The translations under genes were made by a program, and so were the position numbers. This document shows, piece by piece, positions 8,530 through 16,271 of a stretch of 64,000 bases of DNA. The stretch spans positions 116,049 to 180,048 of the forward strand of contig CAUQIB010000002.1 of NCBI GenBank assembly GCA_963518085.1. The letters are read 5' to 3'. The notes beneath the pieces are model-generated. The model made no database searches. It saw only the letters and a list, made by a program, of their open reading frames with translations, and was not told the DNA's origin. Positions within the stretch are counted from its first letter, which is position 1, and every line of letters starts with the position of its first letter. This DNA comes from F0422 sp963518085. GTDB lineage: Bacteria; Bacillota; Negativicutes; Veillonellales; Veillonellaceae.

Positions 8530-9048
8530 TTATATTGATTCTTTAGGCTGTTCTAAAGACTTAATTTCATCGCGAATCTGTGCAGCTTTTTCAAATTGCT
8601 CTTGCTTTACCGCCTGAATCAAATCATTTCGTAGTTGCTTAATGGTTTGCTCTACTTTCAAATCTGCAGCCCCTCGTTGGGGAAGTCGACCTTCATATGA
8701 TGTGGATCCTTGAATACGCTTAATGAGTGGTACTAAATGTTGTTGAAACGCCTCATAGCACTTATCACAACCTAATCGACCTTGATGATTAAATGCAGAT
8801 ATAGTCATTCCACATTGTGGGCAAGCACTCAATTTACTGTTACCTAGCGCACTTTGAGGATACATCACATTGGCAAAAAACTGATTATTGAAAAAGGTAT
8901 CATCAAACATGGAAGAAAACATAGATCCCTGCCCCTGCTCCTTTTGATTGGCACACTGTTGGCAATAATGATGCTCCTCTTTCACTCCATTCACAATCGA
9001 TGTCATATGAATATTAGCATTTTCTTTCCCACAAGAATCACATTTCAT
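8530..9048 (-). CDS. mcsA: McsB activator McsA (zinc-finger/UVR protein)
   Basis: McsA binds and activates the arginine kinase McsB. The 172-residue protein has two CxxC pairs at the N-terminus (C3/C6 and C29/C32) and a second set (CPQCG and CDKC, roughly residues 74-96), giving the zinc sites expected for the family. A C-terminal UVR motif (EQFEKAAQIRDEIKSLE) matches the UVR segment of ClpC. Start ATG 9048 follows GGAGGTG at the end of ctsR, only 3 bases away. The order ctsR-mcsA-mcsB-clpC is the standard one. Confidence 0.96.
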   Translation of the reverse strand: MKCDSCGKENANIHMTSIVNGVKEEHHYCQQCANQKEQGQGSMFSSMFDDTFFNNQFFANVMYPQSALGNSKLSACPQCGMTISAFNHQGRLGCDKCYEAFQQHLVPLIKRIQGSTSYEGRLPQRGAADLKVEQTIKQLRNDLIQAVKQEQFEKAAQIRDEIKSLEQPKESI

Positions 9049-9051
9049 AGC

Positions 9052-9528
9052 TTACACCTCCTCATTCACAATGTTCATAATAGCTTGATAGAAACGTTCT
9101 GCTGCTTCCTTTCTACGTTCTACTGGAACATCTTGTAAAATTCTAACAAACGCTTCATGCAACATAGCTGCTTCACGCTTTGTAATGCGCGCTTCTTTCA
9201 TATGTTGAAACAATACCTGGTCAATGTGACCAATTGTAATGACAGCTTCTTCATTACGTTGTGGAGTTTGTTCTAAGGGAATCATGACTTTCGTCCTTAC
9301 TGGTTTCATGACTCTAGTAATCGTGATAGATCCTCCTAGCCCTCGTCTAGATTGAACAATGAATCCTCTGTCATTGGAAAAACGTGTACTTAATACATAG
9401 CTAATTTGTGAAGGAGCACAATCTAATGCCTCAGCTAGTTCATTTCTCCTCAGTGTAATACCTTCCTGTTCTTCTAGTAATTTCGTCAGTATAAATTGTT
9501 CAATCTTATCTGCTAAAACACTCATCAT
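9052..9528 (-). CDS. ctsR: Transcriptional repressor CtsR
   Basis: CtsR represses clp genes at normal temperature. The 158-residue chain begins with the winged-helix DNA-binding domain (residues 3-70). It contains the wing signature QSRRGLGGSITI with the glycine-rich thermosensor loop, where RGLGG matches the known Arg-Gly-Gly tip. The C-terminal dimerisation domain ends AERFYQAIMNIVNEEV. Two tandem ATG codons exist (9528 and 9525); GAGG lies 4 and 7 bases before them, so 9525 may be the real start. A consensus promoter carrying several CtsR-like heptads lies 124-175 bases upstream, consistent with autoregulation. Confidence 0.96.
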   Translation of the reverse strand: MMSVLADKIEQFILTKLLEEQEGITLRRNELAEALDCAPSQISYVLSTRFSNDRGFIVQSRRGLGGSITITRVMKPVRTKVMIPLEQTPQRNEEAVITIGHIDQVLFQHMKEARITKREAAMLHEAFVRILQDVPVERRKEAAERFYQAIMNIVNEEV

Positions 9529-9622
9529 ACAACCTCTTTCTTTTTATATAATGTTCTATTCACTGCCACTAGTCTATAACCCTTTTAATAACATTCTATG
9601 GCAATGAATATACTCATCACTA

Positions 9623-9703
9623 TTTGACTTTTTGTTCTTTTCTATGAGTAAAGTATATCTGACTTTTTGACCTTTGTCAATTACTTTTTTTGACTTTTTG
9701 ACT
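9623..9703 (-). promoter_or_regulatory. ctsR operon promoter with multiple CtsR-type heptads
   Basis: Promoter: TTGACA (9680-9675), 17-base spacer, TATACT (9657-9652). Heptads on the minus strand are AGTCAAA at 9703-9697 and 9695-9689 (upstream of -35), GGTCAAA at 9672-9666 and AGTCAGA at 9664-9658 (in the spacer), and a lone AGTCAAA at 9629-9623 downstream. Each pair repeats every 8 bases, instead of the 10 expected for the published CtsR consensus (heptad, three bases, heptad). Confidence 0.8.
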
Positions 9704-9711
9704 TTATTTAT

Positions 9712-9751
9712 AAAAAAATATTGGAGCTACTCTTATCTGTAGTTCCAACAT
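9712..9751 (-). terminator. Intrinsic terminator downstream of ferritin
   Basis: Stem TTGGAACTAC/GTAGCTCCAA (one mismatch) followed by seven T on the minus strand. A second hairpin (ATAGGTAGC/GCTACCTAT, 9769-9801) precedes it in the transcript. Confidence 0.75.
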
Positions 9752-9822
9752 TAACTTTAAAAGCAGAAATAGGTAGCCTTTCATATAGAAAAGCTACCTA
9801 TAATATATTCTAGCAAACAATA

Positions 9823-9925
9823 TCACTCTTACAAATATCAATTTGTGTTTATGTGTTATGTGTTAGGTTTGTGTGTTTTATATGTGTTAGGTTTGATACG
9901 AAGTTTTACTTCACTGTAAGAGTGA
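9823..9925. repeat. Repeat-rich, structured 3' region of ferritin
   Basis: The 15-mer TATGTGTTAGGTTTG occurs at 9857-9871 and 9881-9895, with a partial copy (TATGTGTTA) at 9850-9858. It is flanked by a 10-base inverted repeat, TCACTCTTAC (9823-9832) and GTAAGAGTGA (9916-9925), that could close a loop around it. Alternatively 9896-9932 folds locally (GATAC...GTATC enclosing GAAGT/ACTTC). Confidence 0.6.
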
Positions 9926-9934
9926 GTGTATCAA

Positions 9935-10420
9935 TTATTGACGGCTACCTAATTTGGAGTCCAAGAATAATTGTGCAGAACGGCTATCTTGTGCAAATGT
10001 AAATTGATCTACTAAGTCAGTTGCATTTGCTTCTTCTTCTACTTGTTCTTCTACGAACCAGTTCAAGAAAGATACTGTTGCATAATCTTTTTCTTCTAAT
10101 GCCAATGCATATAAGTCATGGATTTTGCCAGTAATCATTTGTTCATGAGCCAATACAGCTTTTGCTACTTCTAATGGATTAGTCAAAGTAGATGCCGTAT
10201 TTTTTACATCGCCCAATGTTACTTTTTCATTGTTGCTTTGTAAGTAATCAATGAATTTGAAAGCGTGAGTTAATTCTTCTTGGTATTGTGCACGTAACCA
10301 TGCAGAGAAACCTTTGAAGTTAGCATCAGCCATAGCTAAGGAAAGAGCTAAATATGTAGATGCTGCATTAAATTCGAAAATTACTTGTTCGTTAAGAGCT
10401 TGTGCTACTTTTTGATTCAT
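9935..10420 (-). CDS. ftnA: Bacterial non-heme ferritin
   Basis: Ferritin stores iron as a 24-mer and oxidises Fe(II) at a di-iron centre. The 161-residue four-helix protein has the ferroxidase ligands in the expected places: Glu in NEQVIFEFNAASTYLAL (helix A), the EELTHAFKF motif (Glu and His, helix B), and HEQMITGKIHDLYALA and NWFVEEQVEEE (helices C and D). ATG 10420 is chosen because GAGG lies 9 bases before it; the upstream ATG at 10435 overlaps that site. It has its own promoter and terminator. Near the metal operon starting at 10689 and the Fur-controlled receptor it fits a metal-homeostasis neighbourhood. I see no clear Fur box at this promoter. Confidence 0.95.
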   Translation of the reverse strand: MNQKVAQALNEQVIFEFNAASTYLALSLAMADANFKGFSAWLRAQYQEELTHAFKFIDYLQSNNEKVTLGDVKNTASTLTNPLEVAKAVLAHEQMITGKIHDLYALALEEKDYATVSFLNWFVEEQVEEEANATDLVDQFTFAQDSRSAQLFLDSKLGSRQ

Positions 10421-10486
10421 GTTTTTATACCTCATATATACTTATATAAACTAAATAAAATCGATATCTTCTCATATCGTGATTTC

Positions 10487-10515
10487 ATTATAACAGACTA
10501 ATCGAAATAAATCAA
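10487..10515 (-). promoter_or_regulatory. Ferritin promoter
   Basis: TTGATT (10515-10510), 17-base spacer, TATAAT (10492-10487) on the minus strand. The leader holds a small hairpin (CGATAT/ATATCG, 10462-10479). Confidence 0.75.
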
Positions 10516-10688
10516 TCTTCTTTTTCTATTTTTTTCGATTTTTTATCATTATTTTTATATTTTGAGAATAACTATATATTACATGGACTGAAATGCTCAA
10601 TCATTCATGCATATCTCTATGAAAGAGAGTATACTATCTATGCAAGAACTTTCATTATATAACATTATACACATTGGAGGTGAGATAT

Positions 10689-11729
10689 ATGATGAGTCTA
10701 ATCGGTCGCGCTTTTACTCGAGCAAAACAAAATCTCAGTTCTCATAGGGTAAAAGTATATATTGTCTCTGGTTTCTTAGGGGCAGGAAAGACAACATTTA
10801 TTCAGCAACTCATACAAGAATTACCAGATCCAACAAGAGTTTTAATTTTAGAAAATGATTTTGGCCAAGTGAACTTGGATGGGGCCATTCTTCGAGAAAA
10901 AGGATATACCGTTCGTGAACTTACATCTGGATGCATTTGTTGTAGTTTAGCAGGAGATTTCCGTAGAGCTTTAGTAGATATTTTAGACACTCAAAATGTG
11001 GATTATATTATTATTGAACCATCTGGGGTTAGCCAATTATCGGACATCCTCGCCATTTGTAAGGATTCATCCGTTGCTAAACACATTGAACTCACTGGTT
11101 GTGTATCCATTGTGGATGCCATGCGAGCTCCTATGTATTATAAAAACTTTGGCGTTTTCTTTAAAGATCAAATCGCTTACTCTAGCCAAGTCTTTATTAG
11201 CCATCAAGAGGATGAGGATCTGTTACAAAACACCTTGGAAATTATTCGTCACCTAAATCCATCAGCACCTATCTATATCGTGCCATGGAAAGAGATTCAA
11301 CTTGCAAAATATATTTCTATGTATCCTCGAGAGCAAGCTGTCTCTTCTTTGTCAGCTAGCAAGGATATTGAAAACCACAAAGGTCATCATACAGCTCGAA
11401 ATCATCCTGAGATTTCTCACCATGACCACATCGCCCACCATGCACAGGCCAAAGATGCTTTCTTAACATGTACCGTAGAATGCACCTTGCCTCGCACCAT
11501 CGATGAATGGCAAGTTCATTTGAAAGCCCTCATCGAAACGAATACAACTGGTCATATCTTACGCTTGAAAGGATGTATCCCTCTTTCCACAGGTGAGCAA
11601 GCTTTGGTACAATACAACGGAAGTGGTTTAGAGATTACTCCTACCACATTACATGATTCATATTTAACCATCATTGGTCCTTCTTTGAACAATGATGCGT
11701 TGCAGTCTTTTATTAATGGAACAATGTAA
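10689..11729 (+). CDS. G3E-family GTPase (CobW/COG0523), likely zinc or metal chaperone
   Basis: COG0523 proteins hydrolyse GTP and deliver or insert metals, often zinc. The 346-residue chain has Walker A GFLGAGKTT (28-36), ENDFGQVNLD (switch region), the family metal motif GCICC (81-85) and EPSG (Walker B/G3, about 110-113). A histidine-rich insert (230-252) is typical of metal carriers, and a CobW C-terminal domain follows. The usual G4 motif NKxD is not obvious; SHQED stands at the expected place (about 181-185), so nucleotide specificity may be altered. Start 10689 has GGAGG 8 bases upstream. It is first of three genes, with 5 bases to the next. A role in zinc limitation is inferred from family and neighbours; no Zur box was recognised. 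Confidence 0.88.
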   Translation: MMSLIGRAFTRAKQNLSSHRVKVYIVSGFLGAGKTTFIQQLIQELPDPTRVLILENDFGQVNLDGAILREKGYTVRELTSGCICCSLAGDFRRALVDILDTQNVDYIIIEPSGVSQLSDILAICKDSSVAKHIELTGCVSIVDAMRAPMYYKNFGVFFKDQIAYSSQVFISHQEDEDLLQNTLEIIRHLNPSAPIYIVPWKEIQLAKYISMYPREQAVSSLSASKDIENHKGHHTARNHPEISHHDHIAHHAQAKDAFLTCTVECTLPRTIDEWQVHLKALIETNTTGHILRLKGCIPLSTGEQALVQYNGSGLEITPTTLHDSYLTIIGPSLNNDALQSFINGTM

Positions 11730-11734
11730 CACCT

Positions 11735-13222
11735 ATGAAAACTATCCCCACCTATGTAGTGATGGGCTTTCTTGGCTCAGGAAAGACAAGCGCCATCACT
11801 GCTGGTATTGAAAGTCATAAAATTTCAAATGTTCTTCTCTTTCAGTTTGAGCAGGGTTTGCAAAGTCCCTCTCTTTCTGGCGACAGAGTCCATACCTTCT
11901 CCATCGATGATGATCACTGTAATACCATCTCCACTTGTCAGCAAATATTAAGAGCCCATCAATATCGTGAACTTTGGATTGAATGGAATGGAATGGGGTC
12001 TTTAGAAACTTTTGAAGAACTTTTTCTCCGCTCTCCCTTAGGTGATATGCTAACTATCAAACACATCTATTATGTAACACGTCCAGAGTGGATTACATCA
12101 CAGCTACCTTATTTAGGAGAAATCCCTCTTTCACAAATTCGTTATAGTGATACTATTATACTTGCCAATACCTCAGCAGAAAAAGCCACTGAATATACTG
12201 AGTTAGCTCCTAATAGCACTTGGATTGCCTGTGAAAGAGTAACACAATGGCCATTTGTAAAACCTATACAAAACGCTAAACCTAGATGGAAACAATATGC
12301 TATAATTCCTATCCTCTTAGCCTTGGGATATATGTTTTATGCACAACCTAATTGGGTTACTATGACAACGGCCATTCTATTACAGATGATCCCATTCTTA
12401 CTTTTAGGGACTGGTATTTCTGTCATAGTAGAACAATATACCTCTCCCTATCGCATTGAAAAATATTTACATCGTTCTCCTATTTTCGCTTATATACTAG
12501 CCATAATAATGGCTTGTACTATGCCTCTCTGCGACTGTGCCGTCATCCCTATCCTACGTAGCCTAACCCGTCAGGGTATGGCTCCAAAGATAAGTTTATT
12601 CTTTACGATGATTAGTCCTTTGGCCAATCCTATTGTCCTGCTCTCCACCTATTATGCATTTCCTAAAGAACCTATGATACTCTGGGGAAGACCTCTATTA
12701 GGAATTGTATTAGCTTTTCTAGTAAGTCAATATTGTGGTCCCCGCATATACGGTCGTACCGATGCATTCCCACCATGGAAACAATTAACCTTAGTAAAAT
12801 CACTATCAAAAGACGTAGGATTTTTTGGAAGATTACAAGAAGAAACCTTACGCCTATTGCCCTTTATCATAATTGGGTCTATACTAAGTAGTGGGTTACA
12901 ATTATTTTTACCTAAACAATGGTTGCAAGATATATCCTTGTCTGGCTCCACTCTAGTAATCTTAGGTATGATGGCACTCGCCTTTTGCGTATCCATCTGC
13001 TCTACCGCAGATGCCATTATTGCCCGGTCCTTTATGAATGTCATTCCTGTACCAGGAATTTTAGCCTTTCTAATTTTTGGACCTTTATTAGACATCAAAA
13101 ACTACGTTCTATTACGTAATCTGTTCCCCAATTCATTTGTGAAAGTATATAGCATTTCTATTATTCTGGGAACAACAATTATATGTATCCTATTTTCAAT
13201 CATAGGAGGTTATGCACTATGA
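11735..13222 (+). CDS. G-domain fused to COG0701/DUF318 permease
   Basis: This 495-residue protein joins two families. Residues 1-190 resemble a G3E GTPase: Walker A GFLGSGKTS (11-19) and a WNGMGSLE segment where EPSG is expected. It lacks the GCICC metal motif and a clear NKxD, so it looks degenerate. Residues 190-495 are a multi-span permease of the DUF318/YraQ-ArsP type, with the signature PLCDCAVIPI (264-273) and SPLANPIV (about 294-301). The permease family is known for arsenical efflux (ArsP) and for YcgR-like partners of TIGR03943 proteins. It lies 5 bases after the G3E chaperone gene and overlaps the TIGR03943 gene by 4 bases (ATGA), so the three probably act together in metal movement across the inner membrane. 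Confidence 0.85.
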   Translation: MKTIPTYVVMGFLGSGKTSAITAGIESHKISNVLLFQFEQGLQSPSLSGDRVHTFSIDDDHCNTISTCQQILRAHQYRELWIEWNGMGSLETFEELFLRSPLGDMLTIKHIYYVTRPEWITSQLPYLGEIPLSQIRYSDTIILANTSAEKATEYTELAPNSTWIACERVTQWPFVKPIQNAKPRWKQYAIIPILLALGYMFYAQPNWVTMTTAILLQMIPFLLLGTGISVIVEQYTSPYRIEKYLHRSPIFAYILAIIMACTMPLCDCAVIPILRSLTRQGMAPKISLFFTMISPLANPIVLLSTYYAFPKEPMILWGRPLLGIVLAFLVSQYCGPRIYGRTDAFPPWKQLTLVKSLSKDVGFFGRLQEETLRLLPFIIIGSILSSGLQLFLPKQWLQDISLSGSTLVILGMMALAFCVSICSTADAIIARSFMNVIPVPGILAFLIFGPLLDIKNYVLLRNLFPNSFVKVYSISIILGTTIICILFSIIGGYAL

Positions 13223-13977
13223 AATACATTCCTACCATCAACATCCACGCCGTTGTAGAGATCGTGGCCTCTGCTAGTTGCAGCCTATCCTTGTTATATT
13301 TACTAACAACAGGCTCTATCTATCGTTTAATTGCTCCTAATTCCTATATCATCGCTTTGCTATGGGCATTAACTTTACTATTATTATGGAGCACGATTAA
13401 AGCGAGCAAAAACATATTCCGTAGATCCTATGGCTCATCGTATCGAAATGCCATCCTGTACGGATTATGTACTTTATTATTAAGTCCATCCATCTTCCAT
13501 GCCCAAGCCTTTGCTTTACCAGCAGAAGAGCCTGTGGACCAAGTCATTTCCATTACCAAAGAACCGGTTCCAACGAACGATTACAAAAATATTGGCGATG
13601 GTATCGATGATACTCATCGACACATTACATTAACATCTAAAAATTATTACGATACAATTTTGAAAGTGTCTAATCACATCGATAAATACAAAGGATATAC
13701 GGTAACTGCTACGGGCTATATTTCTTATCATGACAAAGCATTACAAGGTAATGATTTTGTATTAGCTCGTGATTTAATGATTTGTTGCGTAGCAGATATG
13801 GCTCCATTTGGATTGCCTACAGAATATTCTTCCACTACCCCATTATTAGAACATAGTTGGTATACAATGGAAGGTACTATCGGTACTCGTAACTTCCACG
13901 GTGTAGAACAACCATACATCATAAACAGCAAAATTACACAAGCTGATGCTATCGATGGATATATTTTCCCTAACTAA
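13219..13977 (+). CDS. TIGR03943/DUF1980 (YcgQ-like) membrane protein
   Basis: This 252-residue protein is the usual partner of DUF318 permeases. Residues 10-60 hold two hydrophobic spans, and a third lies near residues 80-98, so the C-terminal half is probably extracytoplasmic. The C-terminal domain has the family pattern of a strand-rich fold with LARDLMICCVADMAPFG (about residues 178-194; the CCVAD motif is characteristic) and ends in an unknown acidic tail. The start is ATG 13219, overlapping the stop of the permease gene, with AGGAGG 10 bases before it. A terminator follows. Function is undefined in the literature I know; with a COG0523 protein and a permease, zinc or another divalent metal is the likely cargo. 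Confidence 0.82.
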   Translation: MKYIPTINIHAVVEIVASASCSLSLLYLLTTGSIYRLIAPNSYIIALLWALTLLLLWSTIKASKNIFRRSYGSSYRNAILYGLCTLLLSPSIFHAQAFALPAEEPVDQVISITKEPVPTNDYKNIGDGIDDTHRHITLTSKNYYDTILKVSNHIDKYKGYTVTATGYISYHDKALQGNDFVLARDLMICCVADMAPFGLPTEYSSTTPLLEHSWYTMEGTIGTRNFHGVEQPYIINSKITQADAIDGYIFPN

Positions 13978-14004
13978 TAGTAAACACATATCTTTAGCTA
14001 TAAG

Positions 14005-14050
14005 AAAACCACGCATATCAGTAGTATCACTGATGTACGTGGTTTTTATT
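14005..14050 (+). terminator. Terminator of the metal operon
   Basis: Stem AAAACCACG/CGTGGTTTT with inner ATCAGT/ACTGAT helix and a T-rich tail (TTTTTATT). Confidence 0.9.
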
Positions 14051-14143
14051 ATAGTCTATTCGTGTTTATTACTATTTATGTTAAAATAAATAATATATAT
14101 AATCTTATAAATCTTGCCTATACTAACTCAAAAGGAGTACTTT

Positions 14144-14530
14144 ATGAAACGAATGACTAAGGCCTTACTCTCTTCCAGCTTTGCTCTATTTTTATTTTTC
14201 TGTATTCAAACACCAGTAAATGCAACTGATGTTTGGGTAAGCTACGACCGGTACGAAAACATGGATACCTATATTATGGATGATACCATTTCGTATGGTA
14301 AATCTAAAACTGGTCCTTGGATGTCTGTATCTGTAAAACGAGTACAAAATGGACGAGTAAAAGAAGTATTAACCTGGAACTTTGTCAAGTTTAAAACAGA
14401 TATGTGGCGCTATTACACTAATACAATGAGAGGAAATAGTTCCGTAGTAAGCCCTGGTAACAAAATTTTCCTATACACAATCAACAACATTGGTTGTCCA
14501 TATTATATTGATGGATACTACATCTATTAA
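14144..14530 (+). CDS. Small exported protein, unknown function
   Basis: A 128-residue protein with a clear Sec signal peptide (residues 1-26, cleavage near PVNA-TDVW), predicted to be periplasmic or surface-exposed. The mature part is rich in Tyr and Trp and beta-like (VWVSYDRYENMDTYIMDD...), with a C-terminal repeat of aromatic residues (YYIDGYYIY). ATG 14144 has AAAGGAG 6 bases upstream. It resembles the protein at 14673-15131 in size, aromatic content and convergent placement, so the two may be distant relatives. No family recognised. Confidence 0.75.
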   Translation: MKRMTKALLSSSFALFLFFCIQTPVNATDVWVSYDRYENMDTYIMDDTISYGKSKTGPWMSVSVKRVQNGRVKEVLTWNFVKFKTDMWRYYTNTMRGNSSVVSPGNKIFLYTINNIGCPYYIDGYYIY

Positions 14531-14585
14531 TTCTACACATTTTAAGTATTGCAAAAAGAAGACTTATTTTCTTTATTACAAGTAT

Positions 14586-14635
14586 AAAAACAGAGGAATG
14601 TTGACACATGTTGATCAACATTCCTCTATTTTATT
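14586..14635. terminator. Bidirectional terminator between two convergent genes
   Basis: Perfect 12-bp stem AGAGGAATGTTG/CAACATTCCTCT (14592-14603, 14616-14627), with T-rich tails on both strands (ATTTTATT on plus, GTTTTTAT on minus). Confidence 0.9.
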
Positions 14636-14672
14636 AAATATTGTCATATTTTAGTTTTTTGTAGCTTATTAT

Positions 14673-15131
14673 CTATACATACAATAAGTTATATGACTTG
14701 TATTTATAAAATGGAATACCATAAACTACACAGAATGCTGCAAGAGCTACGGGTTTCGCTTCTGCTGGGTACTGCCAATCTTCATCATTTGATACATCTA
14801 TAGTCCGATTTCCTCTTCTACCCCCTACTAAGCTAATCGTTTTATTATCATAATCATAGTCAAACACTAATCGAGAACCATCTTGTGTGCTCTCTGGTAG
14901 TCTCAAGCTAGGATCATATTCAGTACGAGTTGTAACAGATAAACGATAGTATGGTGGGTTATAGTTTTCAATAGCTATGGATCGTTTATTCAAGTAGAAA
15001 ACCGATGTTCCTTGACGATAAATGCGTACATACTCAGGGTCATAAGCCACACTAGCTTCTACTGGAGTTAGTGATAGTGCACCTAACCATACCACCATGG
15101 TGAAAAGTAATAGTTTACATAACGATTTCAT
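14673..15131 (-). CDS. Small exported protein, unknown function
   Basis: A 152-residue protein with a signal peptide (residues 1-26, cleavage near PVEA-SVAYD). The mature domain is beta-rich with many tyrosines. It contains RIYRQGTSVFYLNKRSI, a pattern seen in surface proteins describing variables such as storage or cell-stress state in Negativicutes, but I do not assign a family. It is transcribed toward the exported protein at 14144-14530 and shares its terminator. It has a good ATG but a modest ribosome site. Function unknown; probably periplasmic. Confidence 0.72.
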   Translation of the reverse strand: MKSLCKLLLFTMVVWLGALSLTPVEASVAYDPEYVRIYRQGTSVFYLNKRSIAIENYNPPYYRLSVTTRTEYDPSLRLPESTQDGSRLVFDYDYDNKTISLVGGRRGNRTIDVSNDEDWQYPAEAKPVALAAFCVVYGIPFYKYKSYNLLYV

Positions 15132-15274
15132 AAAATACCTTCTCTTTTCTACACCTAGGATAATTGCGCTAACCCTATAATGCCTAGTAAATATATATTC
15201 ATTTTATCCTATGCACATATAATAGAACAATATGTCAAGCTTGTTTTAACTTCCAATTTTATTCTTTGACCCTA

Positions 15275-15991
15275 TCAAGGCATAGGATCTAAGGTAATTT
15301 CCACAAGACCTGCTTGAATATTATATGCAATATATTCACCAGTTGGTAGTACCTTCTTAGCCACCTCTCCACGATTCGGAATATTATACACTCTCATAAA
15401 TTCAGCTTTACCGTCATCATAACTCAATCCAGATGTATCAAATTGGAGCGGACTCCCCTTAAACATAGTCACAGATGTAACAGTACCTCCACCAAGTCTA
15501 ATCCACATTTTATAATTCGAGTATTGCCAAATATCATTATAATGGGTTTCATAGGTACTCATTTTTGTTGGATTACCAAATGTTTGTAATACTTCATCCT
15601 TTGTAGAGCCGATATGTATTCCTTTAACACTTTCAGAGTATGGTCCTGGTATTTGTTTAAACAGAGCCTGACCATTATACACAATTCGATCCATACTATT
15701 CCCTAAAATAGTAAATCCCACAGGTAATGCACGATTTCCTGCCGCTTCATGTATAATTAACTCCCCACTACCAAACTTGCTATAACCTGCTAATTTCGTA
15801 ACATCTAATACTTGGGCCCCATTAATGTATCCATTTTGGATGTTGAAAACAACTTGACCATCTAGAGTCTTCCATTCTCCAGACATTCTGTTCACTAAAT
15901 TTTGCTCATACTCGCTGTAATCGTATGCATGTACCCCCGTGAACAGCAAGGAACTTACCGCTAGGCAACCGACTAAACATTTTTTTAGCAT
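15275..15991 (-). CDS. Exported protein with BamE/SmpA-like repeat motif, unknown function
   Basis: A 238-residue protein with a signal peptide (residues 1-22, cleavage near VHA-YDYSEY). Two halves are visible: residues 30-110 with a strand-rich pattern (GEWKTLDGQVVFNIQNGYINGA), then KGIHIGSTKDEVLQTFGNPTKM (about 123-144). The latter is the loose motif shared by BamE/SmpA-like and similar periplasmic domains. No lipobox cysteine is present, so it is soluble or loosely attached. It has a good promoter carrying a palindrome (16033-16062). Function is not known. Confidence 0.75.
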   Translation of the reverse strand: MLKKCLVGCLAVSSLLFTGVHAYDYSEYEQNLVNRMSGEWKTLDGQVVFNIQNGYINGAQVLDVTKLAGYSKFGSGELIIHEAAGNRALPVGFTILGNSMDRIVYNGQALFKQIPGPYSESVKGIHIGSTKDEVLQTFGNPTKMSTYETHYNDIWQYSNYKMWIRLGGGTVTSVTMFKGSPLQFDTSGLSYDDGKAEFMRVYNIPNRGEVAKKVLPTGEYIAYNIQAGLVEITLDPMP

Positions 15992-16032
15992 CGCACTTCC
16001 CCCTTATGAAATACAAATGATATATTATCTTT

Positions 16033-16062
16033 ATTATACCGTACCTATTTATAGGTGGTCAA
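16033..16062 (-). promoter_or_regulatory. Promoter of the 15275-15991 gene with a palindrome in its spacer
   Basis: TTGACC (16062-16057), 18-base spacer, TATAAT (16038-16033) on the minus strand. The spacer contains ACCTAT-AA-ATAGGT (16043-16056), a perfect inverted repeat placed where a repressor would block RNA polymerase. Confidence 0.7.
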
Positions 16063-16216
16063 TTGAATACGGCCCTAACAATTTTTATTAAAAACTATAC
16101 ATTGTATAAACTCTTGTACTCCCACGCCATAAAATATTTGAATACATGATGCATAGAATAGGTTGGACATATACTATTCGAGATAATTTATGGTACTATT
16201 AATTCATTTTACAAAC

Positions 16217-16262
16217 AAAAGCCATACTCAATCTGATAATTCAGATGAGGTATGGCTTTTTA
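16217..16262 (-). terminator. Terminator of the TonB receptor gene
   Basis: Long stem AAAAGCCATAC/GTATGGCTTTT with inner TCATCTGA/TCAGATTGA helix; tail TTTTGTTTGT on the minus strand, and TTTTTAAT on the plus strand. Confidence 0.85.
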
Positions 16263-16271
16263 ATATATCCA

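Noticed and set aside
10560..10590. Fur or Zur box upstream of the G3E operon
   Set aside because: TTGAGAATAACT matches only part of a Fur consensus and has no symmetric second half; no Zur palindrome found.
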